A stretch of 64,000 bases of DNA, from positions 496,001 through 560,000 of the forward strand of contig NZ_FNRY01000001.1 of NCBI RefSeq assembly GCF_900105715.1, given 5' to 3'. Each line of letters opens with the position of its first letter. The first letter of the stretch is position 1. Below are positions 25,490 to 34,700 of the stretch, in pieces. The notes beneath the pieces were generated by a model. The model saw nothing but the letters and a program-made list of their open reading frames with translations, searched no databases and was not told the origin of the DNA. The DNA is from Paramicrobacterium humi. Its GTDB lineage: Bacteria; Actinomycetota; Actinomycetes; Actinomycetales; Microbacteriaceae. The translations under genes were made by a program, and so were the position numbers.

Positions 25490-26650
25490 ATGACCGATCT
25501 CACTCTTCTCGCTGCGGACGGCGCCGTGAGCACCGTCGCGCTTGAGCCGGCGCCCGAGCACCGCAAGCCTGCCGGGCCGCTGCGCTCGCGCGTCGCCTAC
25601 GCGGCGGCCCACGTGATTCCGAAGCCGTTCGGCGACAACACTCCCGGCCAGCCCGCCGACATCGACTGGGACGCGACGCTCGCGTTCCGCCACCACGTCT
25701 GGTCGTGGGGCCTCGGCGTCGCCGACGCCATGGACACTGCCCAGCGCAATATGGGGTTGGATGCCGCCGCCACACGCGAGCTCATCGCGCGCAGCGCCGC
25801 CGAGGCGCGGTCGGCGGGCGGCGCCGTCGTGGTGGGCGTGAACACCGATCACGTGGACGACGCGACCCTCTCGCTCGACCAGGTCATCGACGCCTACAAG
25901 GAGCAGCTGCACTTCACGGAGGACGCGGGGGCGGGCGTCGTGCTCATGGCGAGCCGGCACCTCGCCCGCGTCGCCACTTCCGCCGCGGACTACGAGCGCG
26001 TGTACGGCGAAGTGCTCGCGGCCGCGTCGACGCCCGTGATCCTGCACTGGCTCGGGGAGGCGTTCGACCCCGAGCTGCGCGGCTATTTCGGCGCGGCCGA
26101 CTGGCCCGCGGCATCCGACACTCTGCTTCGCATCATCGAGAACTCGGCCGGCCGTGTCACGGGCGTGAAGATGAGCCTACTCAAGGCCGAGTCCGAGATC
26201 GCGGTGCGCCGCCGGCTGCCGGCTTCGGCGCGCATGTTCACGGGCGACGACTTCAACTACGTCGGCCTCATCGAAGGGGACGACGAGGGCTACTCCGACG
26301 CGCTGCTCGGCGCCTTCGCGGCGCTCGCACCGTCGGCGTCCGCCGCGATCCAGGCGCTCGACGCCGGCGAGACCGCGCGCTACGAGCGCATCCTCGGGCC
26401 CACCGAGGAGCTGTCGCGGCAGATCTTCACGGCCCCGACCTTCTACTACAAGACCGGCGTGGCGTTCCTGTCGTGGCTCAACGGGCACCAGCAGGCGTTC
26501 TCGATGATCGGCGGGATGCACTCGGCGCGCAGCCTGCCGAGCCTCTCGGAGATCGTGCGCCTGGCCAACGCCTCGGGAGCGCTCGAGCGCCCCGAGCTCG
26601 CGGCCGCCCGCTGGAACGGCCTTCTCGCACAGAACGGAATCACCGCATGA
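25490..26650 (+). CDS. DUF993 family protein, dihydrodipicolinate-synthase-like TIM barrel
   Basis: The 386-residue protein matches the DUF993 family: AYAAAHVIPKPFGDNTPGQPADIDW near the N-terminus, LDAAATRELIARS, LHWLGEAFDPELRGYFG, VTGVKMSLLK with a candidate Schiff-base Lys (near residue 230), and FTGDDFNYVGLIEGD. The layout recalls class I aldolases of the DapA type, but no reaction has been established to my knowledge. ATG 25490 begins 8 nt after the dehydrogenase stop, and this gene's own stop overlaps the next start (ATGA). It probably cleaves or rearranges the product of the dehydrogenase; that is inference. Confidence 0.85.
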   Translation: MTDLTLLAADGAVSTVALEPAPEHRKPAGPLRSRVAYAAAHVIPKPFGDNTPGQPADIDWDATLAFRHHVWSWGLGVADAMDTAQRNMGLDAAATRELIARSAAEARSAGGAVVVGVNTDHVDDATLSLDQVIDAYKEQLHFTEDAGAGVVLMASRHLARVATSAADYERVYGEVLAAASTPVILHWLGEAFDPELRGYFGAADWPAASDTLLRIIENSAGRVTGVKMSLLKAESEIAVRRRLPASARMFTGDDFNYVGLIEGDDEGYSDALLGAFAALAPSASAAIQALDAGETARYERILGPTEELSRQIFTAPTFYYKTGVAFLSWLNGHQQAFSMIGGMHSARSLPSLSEIVRLANASGALERPELAAARWNGLLAQNGITA

Positions 26651-27531
26651 CGCACCCCCGGCTCTCGCTCAACCAGGCGACGATCAAGCACGCGAACCTC
26701 GAGCAGGCGCTCGCCGTAACGGCGGCTGCGGGCTACCAGGCGATCGGCACGTGGCGTGAGCCCGTGCAGGAGGTCGGCCTCGCCCGCGCGGCGGCGCTCG
26801 TCGCTGACTCGGGCCTTCGCGTCTCGAGCCACTGCCGCGGCGGCTTCTTCACGGTCGCGGAGGGCGCCGAGCGCCGAGCCTCGATCGACGACAACCGCGT
26901 CGCGATCGAGGAGACCGCTGCTCTCGCGGCGGCCGGAGCGCCGGGCTCCCGCGCCGTGCTCGTGCTCGTCGCCGGCGGCCTGCCGGACGGCGACCGCGAC
27001 ATCGTCGGCGCGCGCGAGCGCGTACGCGACGCGATCGGCGAGCTCGTCGGCGACGCCGCGTCCGCGGGCGTGCAGCTCGCGATCGAGCCGCTGCACCCGA
27101 TGTACGCCTCGGACCGCGCCGTGATCTCCACGCTCGGGCAGGCGCTCGACATCGCCGAGCAGTTCCCCGCCGAGGCGGTCGGCGTGATCGTCGACACGTT
27201 CCACATCTGGTGGGACCCGCAGGTGCTGCCGCAGATCGCGCGCGCCGGGGCCGGCGGGCGCATCGCGAGCTACCAGGTGTGCGACTGGGCGACGCCGCTT
27301 CCCGCCGACGTGCTGCTCTCGCGGCACTACCCGGGCGACGGCGTGATCGACTTCGCCTCGCTCACGCGCGCGGTCGAGGACGCCGGCTACGACGGCGACA
27401 TCGAGGTCGAGATCTTCAACCAGCAGATCTGGGACACGGATGCCGCGACCGCGGCCGAGCGCACGGCCGAGGCCTTCGAGGCCGCTGTCGCGCCGCACCT
27501 TTCCGCGACAACGGCCGTCCGCAGCGCCTAA
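26647..27531 (+). CDS. Sugar phosphate isomerase/epimerase family TIM barrel (first copy)
   Basis: The 294-residue protein has the AP-endonuclease-2/xylose-isomerase-like barrel. Metal-binding positions are visible as the Glu in LAIEPLHPMY (about residue 145), Asp-His in VIVDTFHIWWDP (about 183), His in SRHYPGDGVIDF and Glu in DIEVEIFNQQ (about 260). Such proteins isomerise or epimerise sugars, or act on keto-glycosides. The ATG overlaps the upstream stop. It is unlike the next gene except in fold, so the two probably catalyse different steps. Confidence 0.87.
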   Translation: MTHPRLSLNQATIKHANLEQALAVTAAAGYQAIGTWREPVQEVGLARAAALVADSGLRVSSHCRGGFFTVAEGAERRASIDDNRVAIEETAALAAAGAPGSRAVLVLVAGGLPDGDRDIVGARERVRDAIGELVGDAASAGVQLAIEPLHPMYASDRAVISTLGQALDIAEQFPAEAVGVIVDTFHIWWDPQVLPQIARAGAGGRIASYQVCDWATPLPADVLLSRHYPGDGVIDFASLTRAVEDAGYDGDIEVEIFNQQIWDTDAATAAERTAEAFEAAVAPHLSATTAVRSA

Positions 27532-27563
27532 GCTCAAGGCACCAGCACGAAGGGGGCGTCCAC

Positions 27564-28334
27564 ATGATTCGCGCGGGACTGTGCTCGATCACGTTCCGGG
27601 CGCTGAGCGCTGACGAGGTCATCGACGTGGCCGCCGGCGCCGGGCTCGAATCGATCGAGTGGGGCGTCGGCGACCGCGGCCACCTCACACCTGGCGACGT
27701 GACGACCGCGCGCCGCGTCGGCGAGCGCACGCGCGAAGCGGGCCTCGTCGTCGCCTCGCTCGGCTCCTACTTCCGCTGCCACCCGGGCGACGACGTGACG
27801 CCGCTGCTCGACAGCGCCGAGGCGATGGGCGCGCCGCGCATCCGCGTGTGGGCAGGCGAGAAGGGATCGGCTGACACGACGGGGGACGAGCGCGCCGGCA
27901 TCGTGTCGGCCCTGACGGATGCCGCGACGCGCGCCGCCGACCGCGGCGTCGAGCTCGCGCTCGAGTACCACGGCCGCACCTTGACGGACACGCCGGAGTC
28001 CGCTCGCCGGCTGATGGAGGAGACGGCGCACGACAACGTGTCGAGCTACTGGCAGCCCACGCAAGGCGCTGACGACGAGACCGCCCTGGCAGAGCTGGAC
28101 ATCATGGCGCCGTGGGTGTCGACGGTGCACGTGTTCTCGTGGTGGCCCGTCGCCGAGCGGCTGCGCCTGCACGACCGCGAGGCGCTCTGGACGCGCGCGT
28201 TCGAGCGCGTGGCAGCCCTCCCCCGCGTGACCGACGCGCTGCTCGAATTCGTCCCGCGCGACGATCCCGCCCTGCTGCGGGAGGAGGCGGAGACGCTGCG
28301 GTCGTGGCTGCACGTGGCAGCGGCATCCGATTGA
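27564..28334 (+). CDS. Sugar phosphate isomerase/epimerase family TIM barrel (second copy)
   Basis: The 256-residue protein is a second, shorter barrel of the same superfamily: AGLCSITFRALSADEVIDVAAG, the Glu in LESIEWGVGDRGHLTPGD, the Glu in LALEYHGRTL (about residue 135), YWQPTQGADDETAL, and VHVFSWWP. A Glu (LLEFVPRDD) closes the site. It has its own ribosome binding site (AAGGGGGCG) 32 nt after the previous stop. Its TGA lies inside the -35 box of the next promoter. It ends the four-gene operon. Confidence 0.85.
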   Translation: MIRAGLCSITFRALSADEVIDVAAGAGLESIEWGVGDRGHLTPGDVTTARRVGERTREAGLVVASLGSYFRCHPGDDVTPLLDSAEAMGAPRIRVWAGEKGSADTTGDERAGIVSALTDAATRAADRGVELALEYHGRTLTDTPESARRLMEETAHDNVSSYWQPTQGADDETALAELDIMAPWVSTVHVFSWWPVAERLRLHDREALWTRAFERVAALPRVTDALLEFVPRDDPALLREEAETLRSWLHVAAASD

Positions 28335-28360
28335 CAGGCAAGTGCTTACTTGCCTATTCT
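28331..28360 (+). promoter_or_regulatory. Leaderless promoter with built-in operator for the ArsR-VOC pair
   Basis: Consensus -35 TTGACA (28331-28336), 18-nt spacer, -10 TATTCT (28355-28360). The perfect 8-bp inverted repeat AGGCAAGT-GCTT-ACTTGCCT (28336-28355) fills the spacer. The -10 ends 6 nt before the ATG at 28367, so the transcript should start at or next to the start codon. Autorepression by the ArsR protein is the simplest reading. Confidence 0.75.
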
Positions 28361-28366
28361 TGAGGC

Positions 28367-28639
28367 ATGGCAGACGTGTTCAAGGCGCTCGCTGATCCCA
28401 CGCGGCGCCTGATCATCGACGAGCTGCTCGACTCCGACGGGCAGTCGCTGTTCGAGCTGTGCGGGCGTCTGACCATGAAGCACGGCACCACGTCCTCGCG
28501 GCAGGCGATCTCGCAGCACCTCGCCCTGCTCGAGGAGGCGGGGCTCGTGCGCAGCCACCGGGTGGGACGCACGAAGATCCACAACATCGACACCGCACCG
28601 CTGCGCTCGATCGTCGAGCGCTGGAACCTCAAGGACTGA
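28367..28639 (+). CDS. ArsR-family transcriptional regulator
   Basis: The 90-residue protein is a compact winged helix of the ArsR type: FKALADPTRRLIIDELL, then the recognition helix in SSRQAISQHLALLEEAGLV (about residues 44-62) and wing RSHRVGRTKIHNI. No Cys-based metal site is visible (only one Cys), so the signal is not an obvious metal. This subtype, often paired with a VOC or SRPBCC gene, is common in actinobacteria. It is translated without a leader and followed by the VOC gene after 4 nt. Confidence 0.9.
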   Translation: MADVFKALADPTRRLIIDELLDSDGQSLFELCGRLTMKHGTTSSRQAISQHLALLEEAGLVRSHRVGRTKIHNIDTAPLRSIVERWNLKD

Positions 28640-28643
28640 TTTC

Positions 28644-29039
28644 ATGCCTCGCATCACCATGACGAGCGTCTTCGTCGACGACCAGGCCCGGGCTCTCGCC
28701 TTCTACACCGACGTGCTCGGATTCGTCGTGAAGAACGACATTCCCCTCGGCGAGCACCGCTGGCTCACCGTCGTCGGCGCGGGGGAGCCCGACGGCGTCG
28801 AGCTCCTGCTCGAACCGGACGAGCACCCGGCCGCGAAGCAGTACATGCGCGCGCTCGTCGCCGACGGCATCCCGGCCGCGTCGTTCGGCGTCGACGACGT
28901 CGAGACGGAGCATGAGCGGCTCTCGGCCGCGGGAGTGCGCTTCACGCAGCAGCCCACGGCGATGGGCCCGGTCGTCACGGCGGTGCTCGATGACACGTGC
29001 GGAAACCTCATCCAGCTGACCTCGCCGGCACGGGAATAG
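28644..29039 (+). CDS. VOC-family (glyoxalase/bleomycin-resistance fold) protein
   Basis: The 131-residue protein has two beta-alpha-beta-beta-beta modules of the vicinal oxygen chelate fold: ITMTSVFVDDQARALAFYTDVLGF, HRWLTVVGAGEPDGVELLLE, and the second half FGVDDVETEHERLSAAGVRFTQQP ending VLDDTCGNLIQL. Candidate metal ligands are the His of EHRWLT and Glu of VELLLE. Members detoxify or sequester small molecules, or are of unknown function. It is cotranscribed with the ArsR gene, whose operator controls both. Confidence 0.88.
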   Translation: MPRITMTSVFVDDQARALAFYTDVLGFVVKNDIPLGEHRWLTVVGAGEPDGVELLLEPDEHPAAKQYMRALVADGIPAASFGVDDVETEHERLSAAGVRFTQQPTAMGPVVTAVLDDTCGNLIQLTSPARE

Positions 29040-29205
29040 AAGCGATCGCCGCACGCCTCCCCTCCCCCGGGTTTCCGCTAGGCGGCGACATCCCTGAGAT
29101 TGTGCCTGATTCGTGACAGATCTTGCATCTGATGGGCGGTTTGCTCACCTATCATGAGTACTCAGATCGCGCCGGAGGTACGGCGCCTCGTGGGGGACAT
29201 GTGGA

Positions 29206-30573
29206 ATGACGAAAAAGGGAGCAGTCGCGCCCGGGCGCGGACGCCGCCTGGGGCTGTGGTTCGGGATTCCGGGCGGCCTCATCGTCGCCGGAGCCGCCGC
29301 CTGCTCCGTGCTTCTCATCGCCCCCGGCGTGAGCGCGGCCGGAGCGGACCTCAGCTGGCACACCTCGTCATCCGCCGCCGACGCTATCGCGAACAAGCTC
29401 GCCTCCACGGAGATCACGATCTCCGGCTATTCCGGTGACTTCACTCTCACCGGCGCCGAGCTCGGCGTCGCGATCGACGAGTCGGCGACTGCCGACGCCG
29501 TGCACAGCGAACACGCCCTCTGGAACGTCACCGGCTGGAACAACGGCCCGAGTCCCGTGACCGTCACGATCGACGCCGACAGGGCTCTCGCGAGCCTGCG
29601 GTCGCTCGACTCGACGGTGTTCACGACCCCCGTCAACGCGGACGTCGCCTACGACGAGAAGGCGGGGAAGTTCACGGTCGTCGACGCCTTCGTCGGCACG
29701 GGACTGGATTTCAGCGCAATCGCCGCATCCCTCTCCGAGGACTTGAGCGCAGGAGAATCGACGATCTCGGTTCCCGCCCGGTTCAACGACGTCGAGCCGC
29801 CCATCACGACGGAGAAGGCGACAGCGGAAGCGGCGATGCTCAACACGCTCATCACGGATGCGCGCTTCGCCGTCAACGACGACACCGCCGTCGCCCTCGA
29901 CCCGAAGCTCGTGGCCTCCTGGCTCACCGTCGACGCGACCGAGGACGACTTCACGGTCACCGCGGACGAGGATGCGATCGCCGCGTTCGTGAAGACGCTC
30001 CCCGAGAAGGTCGACCGGAAGGTCGTGGACGAGAAGATCGTCACGAACTCGAAGGGCGACCACTTGCGCACGGTGCAGGAGGGCGAGGACGGCTGGACGC
30101 TCGCGTCGACCGACGGAATCGCGTCGGCCTTCGCCGAGCAGCTCGCCGCCGGAAACGGCGTCTATCAGCTCACCGTCGACGTGGTTCCCGCGCAGACGAA
30201 GGAGCTCTACCGGCACATCGAGGTCGACAAGAGCGCCGGCAAGACGATCCTGTACGAGAACGGCAAGGTCGTCGCGACCTACGCCGTGGCGATCGGCAAG
30301 CCGTCGACTCCGACCGACATCGGCCACTTCACCGTGTACGGGCAGCTCACGAAGCAGGACATGGGCTGCGTGCCGGGCTTCGACTACTGCACGAAGAACG
30401 TGCCGTGGGTCACCTACTTCAACGGAGACCAGGGCTTCCACGGCACCTACTGGCACCACAACTTCGGCGCCGGCGCCATGATGAGCCACGGCTGCGTCAA
30501 CATGACCATCGCGGCGGCGAAGGACGTGTACTACTTCGCGCAGACCGGAACCGAGGTGTGGGTGCACCCGTGA
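29206..30573 (+). CDS. L,D-transpeptidase (YkuD) with N-terminal peptidoglycan-binding-like domains
   Basis: The 455-residue protein has one N-terminal membrane span (about residues 18-44) and a long extracellular part. The middle (residues about 60-320) carries two related beta-rich modules of the type that precede YkuD domains. The C-terminal YkuD domain (about 335-455) has YRHIEVDKSAGKTILYENGK and the catalytic pattern HGTYWHHNFGAG followed by SHGCVNM, with Cys as nucleophile. It forms 3-3 crosslinks or attaches ligands in peptidoglycan. The start is ATG 29206 after GGGGGA. It is a single gene ending at a hairpin shared with araB. Confidence 0.92.
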   Translation: MTKKGAVAPGRGRRLGLWFGIPGGLIVAGAAACSVLLIAPGVSAAGADLSWHTSSSAADAIANKLASTEITISGYSGDFTLTGAELGVAIDESATADAVHSEHALWNVTGWNNGPSPVTVTIDADRALASLRSLDSTVFTTPVNADVAYDEKAGKFTVVDAFVGTGLDFSAIAASLSEDLSAGESTISVPARFNDVEPPITTEKATAEAAMLNTLITDARFAVNDDTAVALDPKLVASWLTVDATEDDFTVTADEDAIAAFVKTLPEKVDRKVVDEKIVTNSKGDHLRTVQEGEDGWTLASTDGIASAFAEQLAAGNGVYQLTVDVVPAQTKELYRHIEVDKSAGKTILYENGKVVATYAVAIGKPSTPTDIGHFTVYGQLTKQDMGCVPGFDYCTKNVPWVTYFNGDQGFHGTYWHHNFGAGAMMSHGCVNMTIAAAKDVYYFAQTGTEVWVHP

Positions 30574-30629
30574 CCTCGAGATGCGCCCGGTGAGCCGCGA
30601 GCGCCCCTGCGCCGGAGGGCGCCGAGGTC
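30572..30629. terminator. Bidirectional hairpin between L,D-transpeptidase and araB
   Basis: Outer arms GACCTCG (30572-30578) / CGAGGTC (30623-30629) and inner arms GCGCCC (30601-30606) / GGGCGC (30617-30622). The structure overlaps both convergent stop codons and probably ends both transcripts. Confidence 0.55.
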
Positions 30630-32208
30630 AGAGCGCCTCGACCGCGGCAGCCTCGATGGCGAGTCCCGCACGGTACCGCTCGAGGTAGTCGGCGAAGCCG
30701 GCGACGTCGGCAGCGTCGGGGTTCGCGATGTCGAAGGTCGCGTCGGCGAACACATGCTCGTCGAGGAAGACCGACAGCTCCAGGTCCCGACCGAGGGACG
30801 CCGCGAGCACGGCGATCCCCCACGCCCCGCCCTCAGCGGCGGCGTCACCGACAGCGACCGGGGCGTCGAGTGCTGCCGCGAGGAAGCGCTGTGCCACTCC
30901 GGCCGTGCGGAACATGCCGCCGTGCGCGAACATCCGGTCGAGCGCGACGCCTTCCGCGTCGAGCACGCGCATGCCGAGCGCGAGCGTGCCGAAGACGCCG
31001 TACAGCTGTGCGCGCATGACGTTCGCGAGCGTGAAGCGGCTCTCCGGGGAGCGCACGAAGAGCGGGCGTCCCGCGGTGAGGCCCGCGATCGGCTCACCGG
31101 CGAGGTGATTGTAGGCGAGCAGTCCCCCGGCATCCGGTTCGCCGTCGAGCGCCTCCCGGAACAGCACGTCGAATGTCGCATCCGCGTCGATCGTCGATCC
31201 TGCCGCTGCCGCGAACCGGCCGAACAGGGAGACCCACGCGGCGAGCTCGCTCGCGCCGTTGTTGCAGTGCACCATCGCGACCGCGTCGCCGGCCGGCGTC
31301 GTGACGAGGTCGAGCTCTTCGTGCGCGTGCTGCAGCGGCCGTTCGAGCACGACCATCGCGAAGATGCTCGTGCCGGCGCTGACGTTTCCTGTACGAGGCG
31401 CGACAGCGTTCGTCGCGACCATGCCCGTGCCCGCATCACCCTCGGGCGGGCACAGCGGGATTCCGGGGCGAAGGGTCCCGGTGGGGTCGAGAAGCGCGGC
31501 GCCGTCGGTCGTGAGCGTGCCGGCCTCCTGTCCCGCGACGAGCACTTCCGGGAGCAGGCTGCGCAGCGGCGCGGGGGCTCGCCCGGCCGCGAGTTCGTCG
31601 TAGCGGGAGACGAAGCTCGCGTCGTAGTCGCGGGTGGCGGAGTCGATCGGGAACATTCCCGACGCGTCGCCGACCCCGAGCACACGGCGTCCCGTGAGCT
31701 TCCAGTGCACGTACCCGGCGAGAGTCGTGAAGAAGTCGACGTCGCCGACGTGGGCTTCCCCGTCGGTGATGGCCTGGTGCAGGTGCGCGATGGACCAGCG
31801 CAGCGGGATGTTGACGCCGAAGAGAGCCGAGAGCTCCGCTGCGGCGACGCTCGTGTTCGTGTTCCGCCACGTGCGGAACGGGACGAGCAGGCCGCCGTCG
31901 GCGTCTACAGCGAGGTAGCCGTGCATCATGCCGGAGATCCCCAGTGCGCCGACGGTGTCGAGGACGACGCCGTGCCGCTTCTTCGTGCTCGCGGCGAGGT
32001 CCGCGAATGCCGCCTGCAGCCCCGACCACACGTCGTCGAGCGAGTACGTCCACAACCCGTCGACGTAGGAGTTCTCCCACGCATGCGAGCCGTCGGCGAG
32101 CACCGTGGCGGGGTCGTCGGCGTCCACGAGGCAGGCTTTGATGCGCGTGGAGCCGAGCTCAATGCCCAGCGCTGTGCGGCCTTCGCGGATCTTGTCGGCG
32201 GCGTTCAT
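30628..32208 (-). CDS. araB: L-ribulokinase, FGGY family
   Basis: The 526-residue protein is an FGGY kinase of the type found with actinobacterial araA and araD; it phosphorylates L-ribulose. The phosphate-1 loop is ALGIELGSTRIKACLVD (about residues 13-29), phosphate-2 is NVSAGTSIFAMVVLE (about 285), and the C-terminal adenosine motif is HGGMFRTAGVAQRFLAAAL (about 445). It is longer than XylB and clearly a different branch. ATG 32208 starts 58 nt after araA on the same strand; an upstream open extension is not coding. It is the last gene of araDAB. Identification leans on the operon context. Confidence 0.85.
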   Translation of the reverse strand: MNAADKIREGRTALGIELGSTRIKACLVDADDPATVLADGSHAWENSYVDGLWTYSLDDVWSGLQAAFADLAASTKKRHGVVLDTVGALGISGMMHGYLAVDADGGLLVPFRTWRNTNTSVAAAELSALFGVNIPLRWSIAHLHQAITDGEAHVGDVDFFTTLAGYVHWKLTGRRVLGVGDASGMFPIDSATRDYDASFVSRYDELAAGRAPAPLRSLLPEVLVAGQEAGTLTTDGAALLDPTGTLRPGIPLCPPEGDAGTGMVATNAVAPRTGNVSAGTSIFAMVVLERPLQHAHEELDLVTTPAGDAVAMVHCNNGASELAAWVSLFGRFAAAAGSTIDADATFDVLFREALDGEPDAGGLLAYNHLAGEPIAGLTAGRPLFVRSPESRFTLANVMRAQLYGVFGTLALGMRVLDAEGVALDRMFAHGGMFRTAGVAQRFLAAALDAPVAVGDAAAEGGAWGIAVLAASLGRDLELSVFLDEHVFADATFDIANPDAADVAGFADYLERYRAGLAIEAAAVEAL

Positions 32209-32266
32209 CGGTGATCGTCCCTTTCTTGCCCGTACACACTCTGTAAGCGAGCTTAGAGTGCCCGGA

Positions 32267-33784
32267 TCAGAATCCCTGCGCGAGCCGGTAGTACGCGTTG
32301 TTCCAGCGCACCTGGTTCTTGAAGCCCTCGACCGTTGTTCCCTCGTCGATGACGAGCAGCTCCGTCCCGGCGATCTCGGCGAAGTCGCGGAACACGTCGA
32401 CGCCGATCGCCGTCGACATGACGGTGTGATGCGCGGCGCCGGCCGTGAGCCAGGCGGTTGTGCTCGTCGTGAAGTCGGGGGCCGGCTTCCACACGGCACG
32501 GCCGACGGGGAGGTTCGGCAGGTCCTCGAGCGGGTCGACGACCTCGACCGCGTTCGCAACGAGACGGAACCGGTCGCGCATGTCGCTCATCGCGACGACG
32601 ACGGCGGGTCCGGGCTTCGCGTTGAAGACGAGTCGGACGGGATCGTCCTTGCCGCCGATCCCGAGCGGATGCACCTCGAGCGACGCGCGCTGATCGGTGA
32701 GGCTCGGGCTCACTTCGAGCATGTGCGCGCCGAGAATGAGCTCGTTGCCGGGCTCGAGGTGGTACGTGTAGTCCTCCATGAGCGAGGCGCCGCCGGGGAG
32801 GCCGGCGCCCATCACGGCGGCGGCGCGCACGAGCACCGCCGTCTTCCAGTCGCCTTCCGCGCCGAAGCCATAGCCCTCGGCCATGAGCCGCTGCACGCCG
32901 AGGCCGGGAAGCTGCGTGAGCGAGCCGAGATCCTCGAACGAGGTCGTGAAGGCGCCGAAGCCGCCGCCCTCGAGGAACGAACGCAGCCCGAGCTCGATCG
33001 CCGCGCCGTCGCGCAGCGACTGGTGGCGGTCTCCGCCGCGGCGCAGTTCGGCAGCGACGTCGTAGAGATCCTCGTATTCGGCGACGAGATCGTCGATGTC
33101 GGATGCCGCTGCCGCGTCGACCGCGTCGGCGAGCTCGTTCACGCCCCACGTATTGACCTGAACGCCGAAGCGCAGCTCGGCCTCGGTCTTGTCGCCCTCG
33201 GTGACGGCGACGTAGCGCATGTTGTCGCCGAAGCGCGCGAGCTTGAGCTCGTGCACGGCGGCCCAGCCGGCCGCGGCGCGCTGCCACGTGCCGACCTGCG
33301 CCTGCACGGCCGGGTTGGACACGTGACCCACGACGGTCTTGCGGGCGACCCCGAGCCGGGTCTGGATGTAGCCGAACTCGCGGTCGCCGTGCGCCGCCTG
33401 GTTGAGGTTCATGAAGTCGAAGTCGATCTCGCCCCATGGCAGGTCGACGTTCGCCTGCGTGTGAAGGTGCAGCAGCGGCTTGCGCAGCGCGTCGAGTCCC
33501 GCGATCCACATCTTCGCGGGGCTGAACGTGTGCATCCAGGCGATGAGGCCGATCACGTTGTCGGCCGCGTTCGCGTCGAGGGCGATGCGGCGGATCTCGT
33601 TGGAGCCCGTGAGCACGGGCTTCCACACGATCTTCACCGGCACATCGGCGGCGGCATCCAGCTCTCGGGCGATCGCCTGCGACTGCTCCGCGACCTGGCG
33701 CAGGGTCTCTTCCCCGTACAGGTGCTGGCTTCCGGTGAGGAACCAGACCTCGTAGTGGTCGAGCGACGTGGCGAGCTTAGGCAT
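32267..33784 (-). CDS. araA: L-arabinose isomerase
   Basis: The 505-residue protein converts L-arabinose to L-ribulose (Mn-dependent). Family marks are [18 protein letters not shown] at the N-terminus, [15 protein letters not shown] (about residue 95), LLHLHTQ, and metal-site regions [13 protein letters not shown] (about 300) with the Glu at its centre, ILGAHMLEV with its His, and a late [18 protein letters not shown] (about 440). The ATG at 33784 lies 8 nt inside the end of araD, so translation is probably coupled. Length is standard (about 500). Confidence 0.97.
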   Translation of the reverse strand: MPKLATSLDHYEVWFLTGSQHLYGEETLRQVAEQSQAIARELDAAADVPVKIVWKPVLTGSNEIRRIALDANAADNVIGLIAWMHTFSPAKMWIAGLDALRKPLLHLHTQANVDLPWGEIDFDFMNLNQAAHGDREFGYIQTRLGVARKTVVGHVSNPAVQAQVGTWQRAAAGWAAVHELKLARFGDNMRYVAVTEGDKTEAELRFGVQVNTWGVNELADAVDAAAASDIDDLVAEYEDLYDVAAELRRGGDRHQSLRDGAAIELGLRSFLEGGGFGAFTTSFEDLGSLTQLPGLGVQRLMAEGYGFGAEGDWKTAVLVRAAAVMGAGLPGGASLMEDYTYHLEPGNELILGAHMLEVSPSLTDQRASLEVHPLGIGGKDDPVRLVFNAKPGPAVVVAMSDMRDRFRLVANAVEVVDPLEDLPNLPVGRAVWKPAPDFTTSTTAWLTAGAAHHTVMSTAIGVDVFRDFAEIAGTELLVIDEGTTVEGFKNQVRWNNAYYRLAQGF

Positions 33785-34520
33785 CCGTGTCTCCTTCTGA
33801 GTCGTTCTCGGCGGCGAGCGTCCCCTGAGGGTTCTGGCCGTAGACGTTCTGGTACCGGCCATAGAGGGCGTCGATCTTGTCTTGCGGGATGGGCACGACA
33901 TCGCCGAGCTGACGGGCGATGTGGACGCTGCGCGCCGAGTCCTCGACCATGACCGCGGCTTTGACGGCATCCTTCGCGTCCTTCCCGATCGTGAAGGGGC
34001 CGTGGTTCTGCATGAGAACGGCACGCGAACGGTGCCCGCGCAGCGTCTCGACGATGCCCCGCCCGATCGAGTCATCGCCGATCACGGCGAACGGGCCGAC
34101 GGGGATCTCGCCGCCGAACTCGTCGGCCATGCCCGTGATCACGCACGGGATGGGCTCGGCGCGAGCGGCCCACGCGACGGCGTACGTGGAGTGCGTGTGC
34201 ACGACGCCTCCGACCTCCGGCATGTTGCGGTAGACGTACGCGTGCGCCGCCGTGTCGCTCGATGGCGAGCGGTCGCTGCCCGGGGTGCCCGGAATGACGT
34301 TGCCGTCGAGGTCGCAGAGGATCATGTTCTCGGGAGCGAGCTCGTCGTAGGAGACGCCGCTCGGCTTGATGACGAACAGCTCGGCTCCCGGTACCCGGCC
34401 GGAGACGTTGCCGCCCGTCCAGACCACGAGGTTGTAGCGCACGAGCTCGCCGTGCAGCTTGGCGACGTCAGCGCGGACGCGCGCGATGGCGACCTCGACT
34501 TCCGGACTGAATGTGCTCAT
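33777..34520 (-). CDS. araD: L-ribulose-5-phosphate 4-epimerase
   Basis: The 247-residue class II aldolase-fold enzyme converts L-ribulose 5-phosphate to D-xylulose 5-phosphate, so arabinose and xylose breakdown meet. Visible motifs: [11 protein letters not shown] and [11 protein letters not shown] for substrate binding, the zinc ligands in [12 protein letters not shown] (His-x-His near residue 100) and the third His in [10 protein letters not shown] (about 175). ATG 34520 follows GAGAGG; an in-frame start 30 nt further up has no ribosome binding site. First gene of araDAB, with an AraR operator at its promoter. Confidence 0.95.
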   Translation of the reverse strand: MSTFSPEVEVAIARVRADVAKLHGELVRYNLVVWTGGNVSGRVPGAELFVIKPSGVSYDELAPENMILCDLDGNVIPGTPGSDRSPSSDTAAHAYVYRNMPEVGGVVHTHSTYAVAWAARAEPIPCVITGMADEFGGEIPVGPFAVIGDDSIGRGIVETLRGHRSRAVLMQNHGPFTIGKDAKDAVKAAVMVEDSARSVHIARQLGDVVPIPQDKIDALYGRYQNVYGQNPQGTLAAENDSEGDTDA

Positions 34521-34649
34521 GCGGGGCCTCTCTCGTGAAAGTGCGGACATGGTGGTTCGGATCGGAGCCGACGACGTCGCGCCGCGTCGGTGTTCACGGG
34601 AGTGACGGCGTCGTCTCGGAAGGCGTTCCGTGCACGTCCCGAAACGGAA

Positions 34650-34696
34650 TGTGAACGGTCACATTTCATCTTAGTCTGCATCGTCGCTGTTGTCCT
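34650..34696 (-). promoter_or_regulatory. araDAB promoter with AraR-type operator
   Basis: On the minus strand AGGACA (34696-34691), 17-nt spacer, TAAGAT (34673-34668). The palindrome TGTGAACGGTCACA (34650-34663) starts 4 nt after the -10 box, over the expected transcription start. The operator is the near-mirror of the site at 40218-40231. It shows that araDAB has its own promoter apart from the importer genes upstream. Confidence 0.7.
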
Positions 34697-34700
34697 CCGC

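Noticed and set aside
29041-29205. A promoter or small gene in the gap before the L,D-transpeptidase
   Set aside because: TTGCAT and TATCAT boxes can be found but with a spacer of 21 nt, and a short frame from 29154 lacks a ribosome binding site and overlaps the real gene.
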